A program made the translations under genes and the position numbers. Source: Aphrocallistes beatrix (lineage: Eukaryota; Porifera; Hexactinellida; Sceptrulophora; Aphrocallistidae). From it: a DNA stretch of 64,000 nt. Below, piece after piece: positions 1 through 10,702 of this stretch (positions are counted from its first letter, which is position 1; each line of letters starts with the position of its first letter). The stretch is taken from positions 4,700,857 to 4,764,856 of the forward strand of contig OY725491.1 of NCBI GenBank assembly GCA_963281255.1. Reading direction: 5' to 3'. A model generated the notes under the pieces. It ran no database searches. It had not been told where the DNA came from and saw only the letters and a program-made list of their open reading frames with translations.

Positions 1-641
1 CGCGGTTCGCTTGCTTGCGCTGCGCGGCTTGCTGACACTTCGTGTCCGCAGAGTCGCCCTGCGAGCGCCTGGAGTTACTCAATCTAAACTATTTTTGGAA
101 TTTTTTCCTTTATATATATATTGTAAACAAAAGGTCAACGAATAATTTTTCATATGGATCCGAAAATATGATATTCGAAATCTACACCCCTAAAAACCCC
201 ATGTCAACCGTTGGAAGCTAGTTTCTAGCATAATTTTCAAAATTCGTCAAATCGTGTGAAAATATGTATATAAAGGTGTGAAAATATACAAATAACCTTT
301 TTAACTGCCATACACTATAATATATAATTGAGACATTCATAAAAGTTATTGCTTTGAAGTAGTATTAATTACAATTACAGCCTACAATAGTGTCTTATAA
401 TGAATTCTATTGTGAGAGTGAAGCCGTACATAGTATTGTATAGAAAAGGTGTGAAAAATTGTTTTCCATTTTTTTTGCAGAGGTGTGAAAATTTCGCTTA
501 GATCTTAGAACTTAATCGTAGATTCATCATTTGACACCTTCATGCCAATTTTCGTATCTCTACGACTTACCAATTCTTCAATCAATTCGGGCAAACAAAC
601 AAACAAAACAAAAAAAAATCCTAGCATTTTAATATATAAGA
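1..641 (-). repeat. Helitron-like repeat, subfamily B, nearly complete copy
   Basis: Read on the minus strand, this copy starts at about 641 with TCTTATATATTAAAATGC and runs to the GC-rich 3' end at the window edge, which contains the CGCTTGCTTGCG core and a GGACAC/GTGTCC hairpin. The body contains several 'ggtgtgaaaa' motifs. It includes one unit of a roughly 140-bp segment (around 160-235) that is tandemly repeated in other copies. No protein is encoded. Assignment to Helitron/Helentron-type rolling-circle elements rests on the TC...TTAAAA 5' end and the terminal hairpin. The 3' end reads CTTGTA rather than the canonical CTRR, so the class is inference. Confidence 0.6.
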
Positions 642-1474
642 TACAAGCACGCTTCGCTTGCTTGCGCTGCGCGGCTTGCGGACACTGTGTGTCCGCAGAG
701 TCGCCCTGCGGGCGCCTGGAGTTACTCAATCTAACATATTTTGGGAATTTTTCCTTTATATAAATATCGTAAACAAAGGTCAACGAATAATTTCTCATAT
801 GGATCCGAAAGTATAATATTCGAAATCTACACCCCTGAAAACCCCATGTCAACCGTTGAAAGCAAGTTTCCAGCATATTTTTGAGATTTGTTTACTTTAT
901 GTATATATTGTAAACAAAAGTAAACAAATAATTTATCATATAGATCTGAAAATATGATATTCGAAATCTACTTCCCTGAAAACCCCATATCAACCGTTGG
1001 AAGCTAGTCTCTAGCCTATTTTTGTAATTTGTTTACTTTATGTATCTATTGCAAACAAAAGTAAACAAATAATTTATCATATAGATCTGAAAATATGATA
1101 TTCGAAATCTACACCCCTGAAAACCCCATGTCACCCGTTGGAAGCTAGTCTCTTGCATTATTTTCAAAATTCATCAAATGGTGTGAAAATATGTATATAA
1201 AGGTGTGAAAATATGCACATAATCTTTTTTATTGCCACACACTCTAATACATTTAAGATATCAAACATTAGTTGCTTTGAAGTATTATTAACGATGACGA
1301 TCTATTTATTGTAGTGTCGTACTTGTACAATGATTTCTATTGTAATAGTGTAGTCATTTATTTTGTATAGAAAAGGTGCGAAAAATTGTTTTCCATTTTT
1401 TTTGCAGAGGTGTGAAAATTTCGCTTAGATCTTAGAACTTAATCGTAGATTCATCATTTGACACCTACATGCCA
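642..1474 (-). repeat. Helitron-like repeat, subfamily B, second head-to-tail copy
   Basis: The 3' hairpin end of this copy (about 642-725) directly follows the 5' end of the previous one with no spacer, so the two form a head-to-tail pair. It has two or three tandem units of the roughly 140-bp internal segment that begins near 'accccatgtcaaccgttgga' (about 840-1145). Its 5' end is lost where the LINE fragment begins. Confidence 0.6.
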
Positions 1475-2030
1475 ATTGAACAGTGCAGCCAGGCTTATCT
1501 ACAATGTCTCTCGTACCTTTTCGTCATCTCCTCTTCTTATTAACCACTGGCTGCCTGTTAAACATCGTATCCTCTTTAAAATCCTCCTCATAACTTACAA
1601 AGCCATCCATTCTCTTGCTCCGGACTATATCATCCAGCTCATACAGGTTAAGTCATCCAATCGTACTCTACGATCATCCAACGCCATCCTCCTTGAGCAT
1701 CCTACTATCAAATCTTCCAAAACTCTGGGTGATCGTGCATTCACTTTAGCTGCGCCTGTTGAGTGGAATCTTCTGCCTCCGAGCATTCGGAATGCCCCCT
1801 CACTTCTTCTCTTCAAAAAACTCTTGAAAACTCATCTTTTCCGTATCGCGCACGACACATCCACTTAAATTAATTTCAATGCATATACATACCTTACAAG
1901 CATACATACACATACATACACATACATACATAACACACACCTACTTTTATTGAATTGTACAGCGCACTTGAACATATTAATATGGAATCTGCGCTATATA
2001 AATGTATATTATTATTATTATTATTATTAT
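1475..2030 (+). mobile_element. CR1/L2-type LINE, 3' end of the reverse transcriptase ORF plus tail
   Basis: The open frame to 1868 encodes the region after the palm of a non-LTR reverse transcriptase. It has the conserved blocks LNSAARLIYNVSR, HWLPVKHRI.FKILL.TYKA, LRSS, RAFTLAAPVEWNLLP and F.FKKLLKTHLF in the usual order. After the stop come (CATA)n and then GCGCTATATAAATG followed by an (ATT)n microsatellite at about 2012-2030, the typical 3' tail of CR1/L2-like LINEs. Only about 550 bp remain, so this is a 5'-truncated, dead copy. It lies exactly between two oppositely oriented subfamily B repeats. Confidence 0.85.
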
Positions 2031-2290
2031 GAAGTAAACAAATTCTAAAATAGGCTAGAGACTATCTTCCAAAGGTTGACATGGGGTTTTCAAGGGTGTA
2101 GAGTTCGAATATCATATTTTCGAATATATATATGAGAAATTATTTGTTAACTTTTGTTTGCAATATTTATATAAAGTAAATAAATTCCTAAAATAGGCTA
2201 GATTGAGTAATTCCAGGCGCCCACAGGGAGACTCTGCGGGCACAAAGTGTCCGCAAGTCACGCAGCGCAAGCAAGCGAAGCTCGCTTGTA
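2031..2290 (+). repeat. Helitron-like repeat, subfamily B, 3' end
   Basis: This piece holds one of the internal roughly 140-bp units, the 'gattgagtaattccaggcgcc' junction, the GC hairpins and the CTTGTA terminus at about 2290. Only the 3' part is present, because the LINE abuts its left side. Confidence 0.6.
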
Positions 2291-2871
2291 CTTTTCTAGT
2301 TGACTTGTTTAGATCAAGCTTGTCCAATCGGCCACACTCCGGCCCGTGAAAAGATTCTATCTGGTCGCTCACATGCTCGGGAATTGTTACTAAATGCACG
2401 CGATACTTGATTGAGTGAAACCTATTTGAGCGAACCCAATTTAACCAAATTTTATTTCGAATTTCGTAACCAAATTTTAACGAAACCATTTTCAACAAAG
2501 GTGTGGTTCAAATAACCTTATAAATCCTAATACGGTATTACTTTTTAATTGAGTTTTGATCTAATATTATCTGGCACATAACTGGGTTTCTCTCAACTTG
2601 AACAGTTCATATAAATTCCTAATAATAAACCATCTCAAACAGTGCTAAATATCGAATTAAAAATGTCAAAAGCAAACCTAGATCATTCCTAACAGACTCA
2701 TTCATCAAGAATATTACCGATTGCGACATCAAATATACGAGCTGACATTGACTCTTTGTGTAAACTAAATAAATGTAAGATATCCCAATATAATTGTTTC
2801 TATTATTAAAATTTCCTATCCTTACTATTAGAAGTCGATTAATGTGTATATGTACGTATGTATGTATGTAT

Positions 2872-3195
2872 CAGAGTTGCACGCGGGCCGAAATTTGTAA
2901 CCGCGGACGGCCCGCGGCCCGCAACTAAATTATTCGGCCCGCAAGAAGCCCGCATAAATATTTTTGGCCTGCTTTGTAAGTTACTAACTATAAACATAAT
3001 AAGTAAGTGGAAACTAACAAAGTTCCATTTACGTTAGTATTCCTTAATTGGTGCCTCGTGACAATTAAAAACATCGTCTCGGTTGCCATCGCGGGGAGTC
3101 CTGCCAAGATTTCCGGCCGCGGATCCCGCAAACTATTATATTCGGCCCGCACGGCCCGCGGGCCGATGAGAAAAGTCGGTCCGCGTGCAACTCTG
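2872..3195. mobile_element. hAT-type MITE with 8-bp target duplication
   Basis: Inverted ends CAGAGTTGCACGCGGGCCGA and TCGGTCCGCGTGCAACTCTG are flanked by gtatgtat (2864-2871) and gtatgtgt (3196-3203), an 8-bp duplication with one difference. The subterminal parts are rich in CGGCCCGC motifs. No transposase is present. Confidence 0.75.
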
Positions 3196-3204
3196 GTATG
3201 TGTA

Positions 3205-3882
3205 CTAGGGTCAATCCCAAAGTTTTGTCGTATAAAAAAACTATTACACATATCTAATTCAAATTTTCAGAGCTTTTCAAAGTATTGTCCACAATATTCT
3301 ATGCAAAGATTCATTCGACGAAACCAACTATCGAAGGAGTTATGCCATTTTTCCTGTGGTAGGGTCCAAAAGGCCTCTTCAAATGCCAGTCGGGCCTCTC
3401 CGGACTGTCAAACTTTATCCCACGGATATTTTCTCTAACAGTTGGGAACAGAAAGAAGTCACATGGGGCCAAATCTGGACTGTCCAGTGTCGCAGTTGCT
3501 GTGTGTGCAGAAGCGTTATCATGATGGAGAAGTAGACCTCGGATTCCGATCTTTCTTCTCCAAGCATCAAAGGCCTTAGGAAGACAATGGTTGATATACC
3601 AGTCCGCGTTTACCGTGCAACGATCCTCGAGGTGAATTATGGCCTACTGGTCCACTCTTGCAGAAAAATTCGGCCACCAACTTCTTGCCAACACTGCGAG
3701 CCCTGCGAACCTTTAATGGAGGTTCTTCTCCAGGAAACACCCATATTGAAGATTGCCGCTTTGTTTCCGGGTCGTATTGATATATCCAAGTCTCATCAAA
3801 TAAGTAAGATCATAATATCAAGTTAATGAAACTTTAGATTCAGTAACACTCTCGTACGACAAAACTTTTGGACTGACCCTCG
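3205..3882 (-). mobile_element. mariner transposon remnant with part of the transposase
   Basis: Terminal inverted repeats of about 28 bp (ctagggtcaatcccaaag at left; cttttggactgaccctcg at right) are flanked by TA. On the minus strand, around 3640-3340, the blocks LLHHDNASAHTA and SPDLAPCDFFLFP are readable. These are the hallmark of the mariner catalytic region (the D in HHDNA and the D in SPDLAP). Most of the transposase is missing and the frame is interrupted, so this is an internally deleted, dead copy. Confidence 0.85.
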
Positions 3883-4522
3883 TATATATTTATATTTCTG
3901 TAACGATTAGAGAAACTGCCAAGCACAGAAAGCTGAATTTTGGCATGTGGGAGTCTTTTGGCTATGGCTCCACTAAGTTCTGATCTCAGACGAAAATATT
4001 GACTCATCATGGAATTATGGTGTCATTGTCACCTTTTTATAGTTAGAAATTTCAGTTTTTTACTATAACTCTTAAAAGATTGTGTAATATTAATATTCTT
4101 CAAATATGATACAGATCATCAAAAAATGATGACTCATCATTCTGTTATGACGTCATCATTATGCATCAAAAAAAATGAAAAATTGACAAATTTTGTGAAT
4201 TTTCGAGTGATATGACGTATTTAGAGATATTATCTACCTTTTTTAATCAATGTGAGCCTAGGCGCTCAAAAGACGCCTCTGGCGGACACAAAGTGTCCGC
4301 CAGTCGCGCAGCGCAAGCAAGCGAAGCGCGTTGTAATGAAATAAAATATGTAGTTATTTTTCTGGAGAGTATAATCTATAATAATACAAGTTAACGCCAT
4401 CCCTAAATAAATAACAGTCATCATGTTGCCGTGATATATCCAAGGTTGTGCGGCCCTCAAGTAGCTAAAAAATCCCTTATTTGGCCCGCGAACAAATAAG
4501 TTTGGACAAGCTTGGTTTAGAT

Positions 4523-4903
4523 GACACATTTTAAAAGGTAGTATAATAGTATTACCTAGAATCTAACTACAAATTCTAACTTTCTCCAGACCGGCATACT
4601 TCACATACATGTGCATGTTCAATATGAGATTATTAGTAAATCTTACTTTGCATTTTCAACATTGATATGTCCCTATGTGACTAATCAAATGTTATCTCCC
4701 TGAAATCTTAAATTATAATACATGATTTGTCAACATAAAATGTACTTACTGTACTACGTTTTGGCACAGGATGAGGTGGTTTTTATTTTGGCACTGTTAA
4801 TGAAATTAGCATTAGGAGCAAAGCATAGCCTATAAATAGTCGTACTCTTTCTTAAGGATTAAATACTATCATCTGAACTAATAGAACTTTAAGTGGTTAT
4901 AAA
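4523..4903. other. Intergenic upstream region of the membrane protein gene
   Basis: AT-rich sequence without a repeat I recognise. It should contain the promoter of the gene starting at 4904; the TATA box is listed separately. Confidence 0.4.
4831..4838 (+). promoter_or_regulatory. TATA box, TATAAATA
   Basis: TATAAATA lies 73 bp before the ATG at 4904. The same octamer lies 53-68 bp upstream of three NHL genes in this window, which supports it as a core promoter element and implies a short 5' leader. Confidence 0.5.
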
Positions 4904-6052
4904 ATGATACTGACAATTATTGATGACGTTCAGATAAGTACACTGATGCCTTTTCTTTTCCTTCTCATTATACTATCCATTATCTGGGACGTTTTCTTTG
5001 TTAAAAAGATCAGGCATTTATTTTTATTATATCGTGGATGTATGGCGAAGACAAATACTGATCCATTTGGGAATTTCTTGGAAGCAGCTCATCATTTTAA
5101 AATCGAAATTCACGAATATACATTTTTACTTTTAATGAATGTCACCGAATTTGGTGGGATGCAAATCTATGCATTAGGAGCTGCTCTCGGGTTTACTCGA
5201 CAGCCTGGCGACATTATAAATTCTTCAAGATTTGTAATTCCTAACTGTACCACTGAGTTAGCTCATTTTAATAACGTAATGATATACGCTATGATCGCAA
5301 ATCCATCCGTTTCCATACTTTTTTCCATTGGACAAGCTGGACTGTTGTTCTCGATGGCTTTAGGGATTTGTCTTATGAAGTATCTTGATGTGAAGTATCA
5401 TGACATATATGGAAAAACAGCTCGATACATCCGAATGTTTCTTCTGGTCACAGTAATGTTAGGAATTTTCATGATCATAGCAGGTTCTGTTCCCCAACTG
5501 ATGTTGATTCAAAAAGTTGTTGAGCCAATATTGCAACTAATCTACTTCAGTATTTGGATCAAACACATATGTACCTTTTACAAGACACTGAAATGGAGGA
5601 CAATTGAGTTTCGTGTGAGAGGTAGATCCAATCAAGTTGTTAGGAGATCTCTCATCAGTAGGTATCAGTTTGTAATCATAATGGGTTGTATGTTGATCAG
5701 TACTGCCTGTTTTATCCTCGCTGAATTTCTAACACAATACTTCACACTGATCGCTACCATTCTCTATTACGGTCCTTGTATCTTCAATTATCTTTATGCT
5801 ACTCCAGACTACCAAACACTTCTCGTTACCCAGCAACAGATCGAGGTTCTACACACTACCAATACAGTTATCGGATATTTTTCGACATTTCTAGTTATAC
5901 CAGCATCTGCTATAATTGGAACACAATACTTACTGGCCACCTGCTTATTCTTTGGACGAATAATCGTGAGGAAACTGAAATATCGATTTGGGTATATCCC
6001 CACCAGATTTAGACGCAGCTTGACTAATCCTCTCCTCGCAGTTCCTCAATGA
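4904..6052 (+). CDS. Multi-pass membrane protein of unknown family
   Basis: Intact single-exon ORF of 382 residues, strongly hydrophobic. Likely membrane segments lie near residues 13-32, 62-85, 120-160 (probably two), 175-200, 204-225, 250-270, 272-295 and 320-350, giving seven to nine passes. Basic loops lie between them (KTLKWRTIEFRVRGRSNQVVRRS near residue 230) and the C-terminal tail is basic. There is no signal peptide before the first segment and no motif I can assign; a GPCR-like or transporter fold is possible but not supported by a signature. A TATA box is correctly spaced upstream. A partial, broken second copy lies 3 kb downstream at 8932-9830, so this gene was duplicated locally. 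That the copy decayed while this one stayed open suggests it is functional. Confidence 0.7.
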   Translation: MILTIIDDVQISTLMPFLFLLIILSIIWDVFFVKKIRHLFLLYRGCMAKTNTDPFGNFLEAAHHFKIEIHEYTFLLLMNVTEFGGMQIYALGAALGFTRQPGDIINSSRFVIPNCTTELAHFNNVMIYAMIANPSVSILFSIGQAGLLFSMALGICLMKYLDVKYHDIYGKTARYIRMFLLVTVMLGIFMIIAGSVPQLMLIQKVVEPILQLIYFSIWIKHICTFYKTLKWRTIEFRVRGRSNQVVRRSLISRYQFVIIMGCMLISTACFILAEFLTQYFTLIATILYYGPCIFNYLYATPDYQTLLVTQQQIEVLHTTNTVIGYFSTFLVIPASAIIGTQYLLATCLFFGRIIVRKLKYRFGYIPTRFRRSLTNPLLAVPQ

Positions 6053-6613
6053 GATGAGATGTATTGTAGAGAACAAGCTCATACTTTATTTTCCTCTAAT
6101 TTACTTTGTAAATGATGTTAAATTTTGAATTAAATAATGATAAAATAGAACTTCATCCAATTTATTTTCGCTATTTATAGACTACTTTTATGGAGAAAGG
6201 AGGTTCTGGCGGCCTTATTCTCAGATTGATTTCAACTTAGACTTAATTTAAACTGAGTAAAAACATTAAAAACTAAATTGAAACAAGTATATTTATCCTT
6301 TGATAGCAAAAACTACGTACTTCTTGTAGATACTTAGTTTTAACTTAAATTCATATATTTTTTAGTTGACTTCGAAGGTGACTTAACTTACAATTTTACA
6401 AGCGCGCTTCGCTCGCTTGCGCTACGCGACTGGCACTTTGTACCGGAAACATCCTTTGGGTGTCTAGGCCTGCATTGATTAATTATAAGGTATAGTCAAA
6501 AACTGAAATTTGATTACGCATCAAAAATTGAAAAATTGGCAAATTTTGTGATTTTTATATAGATATAGATATATATTACTCCATAATAAGATTTATTATA
6601 TTTTCCCTTCAGG
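6053..6613. other. 3' flank of the membrane gene with an A-type Helitron-like fragment
   Basis: The first 120 bp are also present after the downstream copy and probably form the 3' UTR. At about 6396-6560 lies a minus-strand 3' end of a subfamily A repeat, with a degenerate hairpin (cgcttcgctcgcttgcgc). Confidence 0.5.
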
Positions 6614-8931
6614 TTGATAACATGACTGGACTCTGCAATTCTCTCCGGAACCTTCTGAAGGAGGTGAGAACATAGACTTTTATTTGTATACTAAATCAAT
6701 GTAGTGTCTTAATTAATAAGATATGAACATGATTCAAGGCACACTCTCCAGTTGGTTCAACTGAAGATGAATACAAGAGACTAGCTCGTGGTCTGTCTAG
6801 GGAGTTCGACAGGTGTCTAGAACTGGACTACAGCAAGGGCTACCAGGCAATCCTAGCTCTGAGTCAGAAGATCCAGTACTTCTCTCCTCCCTACTCTCAG
6901 AGGGTGAGGGAGATGGTGGAGAATGTGGTCAGCTACTACTCAGACTTCATCCTCAAGATACAGGTTAGAGAGAATAACTGATCGATTTGTTATATCTTAG
7001 CGAAAAATACAAATAGAGAGTATAGTCTCAATTACTTATTCTGAGTTGCATACTGTGAAATAAATATTATCTCCCTTCATCCCGATCACACGGTTCAGTT
7101 CAGATTTCATTATACGTATATTAGGCGATTAAAACACAAAATTTGCTCCTCTAAGAGCTTCAAATAAATATCAGTTCTTTTTTGTATGTATAATAAAGGA
7201 TGCCAGCTGTTTTTAGTATAAATATTTTAAAGATTAAAGCTAAATTATTTCACGGAATTTTGCAATGATTTGCTGAAAATACTCCCGATTAAGTTCGACA
7301 GATTTTGGTGAATTTACTGATCTCGTAAAGTGGTTAATAGGAATTATATTAATAATTAACCCAGGCATTCGTATGCTAGACTATTTAAATTGAATGCTAA
7401 GTGGGATCACCAGTGATCCCACTCCTGCGTTTCTACTAAGTGGGGTCAGTGGTGACCCCACTTGGTGATACGTACTGAGAACTTATTGATTAGTTAGTTT
7501 TCCTTTCAACTCCTAAACAATTTTCGGAATCACATACCAATACTTCTCAAATATTAATGATTACCTGATCACTTGAGGACGTAGTTGAGGTAGAATATCT
7601 ACACATGTAGAGTAGAACATCGTTAATACGAACAGGCATTTTATCTCTACGGACGAAGATATATGTAAATCACTCTGGTTAATACGAACAGATTTCTACA
7701 GTTCCATGATGTTCGCATTAATGAGGTTTTCCTGTATTTATATAGGCTCGCATGCAGAGTTCATTTTCTCTGATGAGCTCCATGGACAGTATAGTATCGC
7801 AGCTAACAAGCTTCACAGACAACCTGTCACTCGTCTACACGCGTAAACTGCTGGAGATACAGACCCAGTGGAGAAAGGAGATGCACTGTTTGGTGCTTGC
7901 TCCCCACTTCCCCTCTCTCCCGTGTCTCATGACGAGGACACACTAACTCGACACAAGCGCAGAGCTAATCTACAGCAACAACTGGAGTACAAAAACAGAG
8001 AGAATACTAAGCTCATTGAGAAGTGTAAGTATTCTCAAATTTCCTACACACCTGTAATTTCCTTGTCTCAATTACCTGAGACCTTCATTTACCTCCAGAG
8101 GCGTTCACATGGTACAATCCCGCTATATTTACCCGTTACAATTGACAACACAGTGTTAAAAATTAAGTTTGGAAATATTATATTTCATAAATATAAGGCA
8201 TTGGAACGTAAATTCTTACCAGATCAATTTTAAACAGTTTTTTTTTCGCAGAAGGTGTTCTTTAACAAGAGTTTAAGAACAAAGAATGTATATGCAACAT
8301 TCGGGCAGAAAAATGCTTTCTTTCTATATTTCTATCGGAGCATTCCTACATTTTCATTTCATTTTTTAATTAGTAATTATACAACTCGAAGGAAAACACA
8401 TATAATTTCTAAAATGAAGTATAGTACTATGCTGAGTTATTTTCTTGTGGTTGTAGGCGATAAGTTGAAGTCTCAAGTGAAGAAAGCAGAGCTGAGAGCT
8501 AGCACAGCAGAAGACTTGCTCTCTAAGCAATCAGACATCCTCAGCGATCAGAGCCAGATCGAGATATTCTACTCCTGCATGAAGCTCATACAGACCGTAT
8601 GTCCCCCGGTCTCCCCCACTCCCGAACCGAACCTTGAGAGAATTCAGCGGTCTGTCCCTCAAAGAACCGGTAGTTACCCCTGCGCAGAAACTGCAAGAGA
8701 GCTTGAGAGACTTGTCCCAGTTAGACATCAACAAGCTGAGAGAACACTTGGAGAGAAAACTCGAATCAAGAGTTGGAGCTACCTCCAATGCGCTTATATC
8801 AGTCGCTAATTTCAAGAAAGATGACGTCATCCTTTTCTTACCCACCAAGCATCAACCGGGGTTCTACACCATACCGCAAGCCTTCACTACTCAACACGAC
8901 ACCATCTACCTCGAGAGAGCTAGCTACAAGT
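6614..8931 (+). pseudogene. RB1CC1/ATG11-like autophagy scaffold, C-terminal part, truncated
   Basis: Exons can be read at about 6614-6663, 6740-6963, 7748-8024 and 8457-8931, each with AG/GT borders (for example donors GAGGTGAGA and AAGTGTAAGT). They encode helical, coiled-coil-like sequence (YKRLARGLSREFDRCLELDY; VYTRKLLEIQTQW; DKLKSQVKKAELRASTAEDL). The last exon has ISVANFKKDDVILFLPT followed by FYT, which resembles the start of the C-terminal CLAW domain of RB1CC1/FIP200 and ATG11, a domain that binds selective-autophagy receptors ('ISI..F..GDLVL'). The reading frame changes inside the third exon (near 7870) and the fourth (near 8630). The domain is cut at 8932, where the copy of the neighbouring membrane gene begins. 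I read it as a decayed or mis-assembled gene; the family call is inference from one motif. Confidence 0.45.
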
Positions 8932-9830
8932 CGAAATTCACAAATATACATTTTTACTTGTATTGAATGTCACCGAATTCGGTGGATTGCAAATCTATGC
9001 ATTGGGAGCTCTTCTTGCGCTTACACGACACCCTAACGACATTCTAAATTCTTCAAGATTTATAATCCTTTTCTTCTTATCACAGTAATGTTAGGAATTT
9101 TCTTGATCATCGCAGGATCTGTTCCCCAATTGATGATTATTCAAAGAATTGTTCATTCAATATTGCAACTAATCTACTTCAGTATTTGGCTCAAACACAC
9201 ACGTACCTTTTACAAGACACTGAAATAGAGGACAATTGAGTTTCGTGTGAGAGGTGAATCCAATCGAGTTGTTAAAAGATCTCTCATCAGTAGCTATCAG
9301 TTTGTAATCATAATAAATTGTATGTTGATCGGTTTTTCCTGTTTAATCCTCTCTGAATTTCTACCACAATACTTCACACTGATCGCTACCATTCTCTATT
9401 ACGGTCCTTGCATCTTCAATTATCTATATGCTACTCCAGACTACCAAACACTTCTCGTTACACAGCAACAGATCGAGGCTCTAGAGTCTAGACACTTCTA
9501 ATACAGTTATCAGATATTTTTCTATAATTTTATTTACATTTGCATGTATTATAGATGGATCACACTACATACTGGTTACTTGCTTATTCTTCGGACAAAT
9601 AATCGTAAAGAAACTGAAATATCGATTTGGGTATATCACTATCAGGTTTCGACCCAGCTTGACAAATCCTCCCCTCGCAGTTCATCAATGAGATGTATTA
9701 TAGAGACATGCCCGACTCTACACTATTGACTCTAATTTGTATCTGTAAATAATCATTAAATTTTTCATCAAATAACAAATAATAAAATATCAAAACATGA
9801 CTTCATCTACTTTGTAATCTACGTAATTAT
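8932..9830 (+). pseudogene. Partial broken duplicate of the membrane protein gene
   Basis: From 8932 the sequence matches the 4904-6052 gene beginning at about its position 5103, inside the coding region. It lacks about 200 bp corresponding to 5233-5430, then follows the parent to the stop and through roughly 120 bp of 3' flank. In-frame stops and shifts interrupt it (for example before TIEFRVRG and after QQIEALES). Segments such as QYFTLIATILYYGPC are unchanged, so the duplication is not very old. An AATAAA signal lies near 9778. Confidence 0.8.
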
Positions 9831-9849
9831 AGAAGAGTTTATTAAAAGA

Positions 9850-10005
9850 CTAAGAAGGGCTAAGATCAGGAAGGATGTTTACTCTGTCCTCAATTGTTTG
9901 AATCTGCTCGATATTAATGTACGTTTTCGCACAAATCGGACAACCTAGGCAAGAGTCCTCATCGCCTATCTCCATCCATATACTATGATTGCTTTCGAAA
10001 GACAT
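9850..10005 (-). CDS. Short ORF with a RING-like cysteine cluster, probably a gene fragment
   Basis: The minus-strand ORF of 51 residues starts MSFESNHSIW and contains SCLGCPICAKTY followed by IEQIQTIEDRVNIL. The C-x2-C pair in a 'CPIC' context resembles the last ligand pair of RING-type zinc fingers or the C-terminal end of NFX1/ZNFX1-type proteins. Another frame just upstream reads GDECLSKAIIVYGW, which looks like the preceding RING part, so the true frame may be split by a shift or a splice. I cannot name the gene. Confidence 0.3.
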   Translation of the reverse strand: MSFESNHSIWMEIGDEDSCLGCPICAKTYINIEQIQTIEDRVNILPDLSPS

Positions 10006-10613
10006 TCATCACCGAAAATATCCTAAATATCACGGACAATGTACGAGCTAGAGTTCTCTTTTTTCACAGATACCAAATTATTTGTCGCTTTCCTTCCATA
10101 CTAGAATCCATTAATTGAAGTAGCCTATACAAATAAAATGGTATATCCTGAAGAATTCAGTTGCTAGGTGAATGTAGAGCTTTGTCTGTTAAGCTGGTAA
10201 TGTGATATGACGCCTATAGACTATGAAATCGATAGATAGATTAGTCACATTACCTATTTATCCTTCTCCTAATGTATATAGCAATATTCAGAATTTGAAC
10301 CCAGATTCAAATATCCACATATTAAGAATACGTATCTGGTCCAAATTTGAAGCAATATGGTCTAATATTTATAATTCCAGGAGTGACCAGACGGACTAAC
10401 GTACGTATGGACGGACGTTGCATGCCGATCATGACATAAGGCATCTCCTATACTAGGAGCTGCACTATAAATAGGTCTCAATGCAGCAGTGAATTATGTG
10501 GGATTTAGGAAGAAATTTTTCCTCACGCTATAGTTTGCAACTAATAGAATCGCAAAATGATATTATTCAAGATCCCCATTTGATTTGCTATGATTAAATG
10601 GTGCTTTATATTT
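10006..10613. other. Intergenic, no feature recognised
   Basis: AT-rich sequence with no open frame of note. I see no repeat shared with the rest of the window. Confidence 0.3.
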
Positions 10614-10702
10614 ACAAGCGCGCTTCGCTTGCTTGCGCTGCGCGGCTGGCGGACACTTTGTGTCCGCCAGCCGCGCAGCGCAAGCAAGCGAAGCGCGCTT
10701 GT
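10614..10702. repeat. 89-bp perfect palindrome made of the Helitron-like 3' end
   Basis: Two 43-bp arms, perfectly inverted, flank a 3-base TTT loop. Each arm is the terminal sequence shared by all Helitron-like subfamilies here (acaagcgcgcttcgc ... ggcggacac). It is GC-rich in AT-rich surroundings and no body of any subfamily is attached. Confidence 0.9.

Larger units (their letters stand above)
2819..4335 (+). repeat. Helitron-like repeat, subfamily A, split by two later insertions
   Basis: The 5' end TCCTTACTATTA lies at 2819 and the 3' GC hairpins and terminus at about 4260-4335. The body resumes at 3883 with the subfamily A sequence 'gaaactgccaagcacagaaag'. It is interrupted by a hAT MITE and a mariner remnant, and is itself inside the hAT element 2315-4514. 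Confidence 0.65.
2315..4514. mobile_element. Non-autonomous hAT element with 8-bp target duplication, filled with nested elements
   Basis: The ends are inverted: CAAGCTTGTCCAA at 2315 and TTGGACAAGCTTG at 4514. They are flanked by the same 8 bp, GTTTAGAT, at 2307-2314 and 4515-4522, the signature of hAT insertion. The element's own sequence is 2315-2818 plus 4336-4514, about 680 bp with no coding capacity. GGCCCGC motifs near both ends recall Charlie-type hAT elements. The rest is later insertions. Confidence 0.8.

Noticed and set aside
542-763. ORFs crossing the Helitron-like repeats (also at 2112, 4212, 25840, 27829, 27963, 28444, 50663)
   Set aside because: They read through the conserved GC-rich termini (for example FACLRCAACGH) in all orientations; they reflect repeat copy number, not a gene family.
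3007-3438. 143-residue plus-strand ORF
   Set aside because: It spans the border of a hAT MITE and a mariner remnant; the real coding trace there is the mariner transposase on the other strand.
10614-10702. Transcription terminator or tRNA-like hairpin
   Set aside because: The same sequence terminates many dispersed repeats; there is no cloverleaf and no T-run in a bacterial context.
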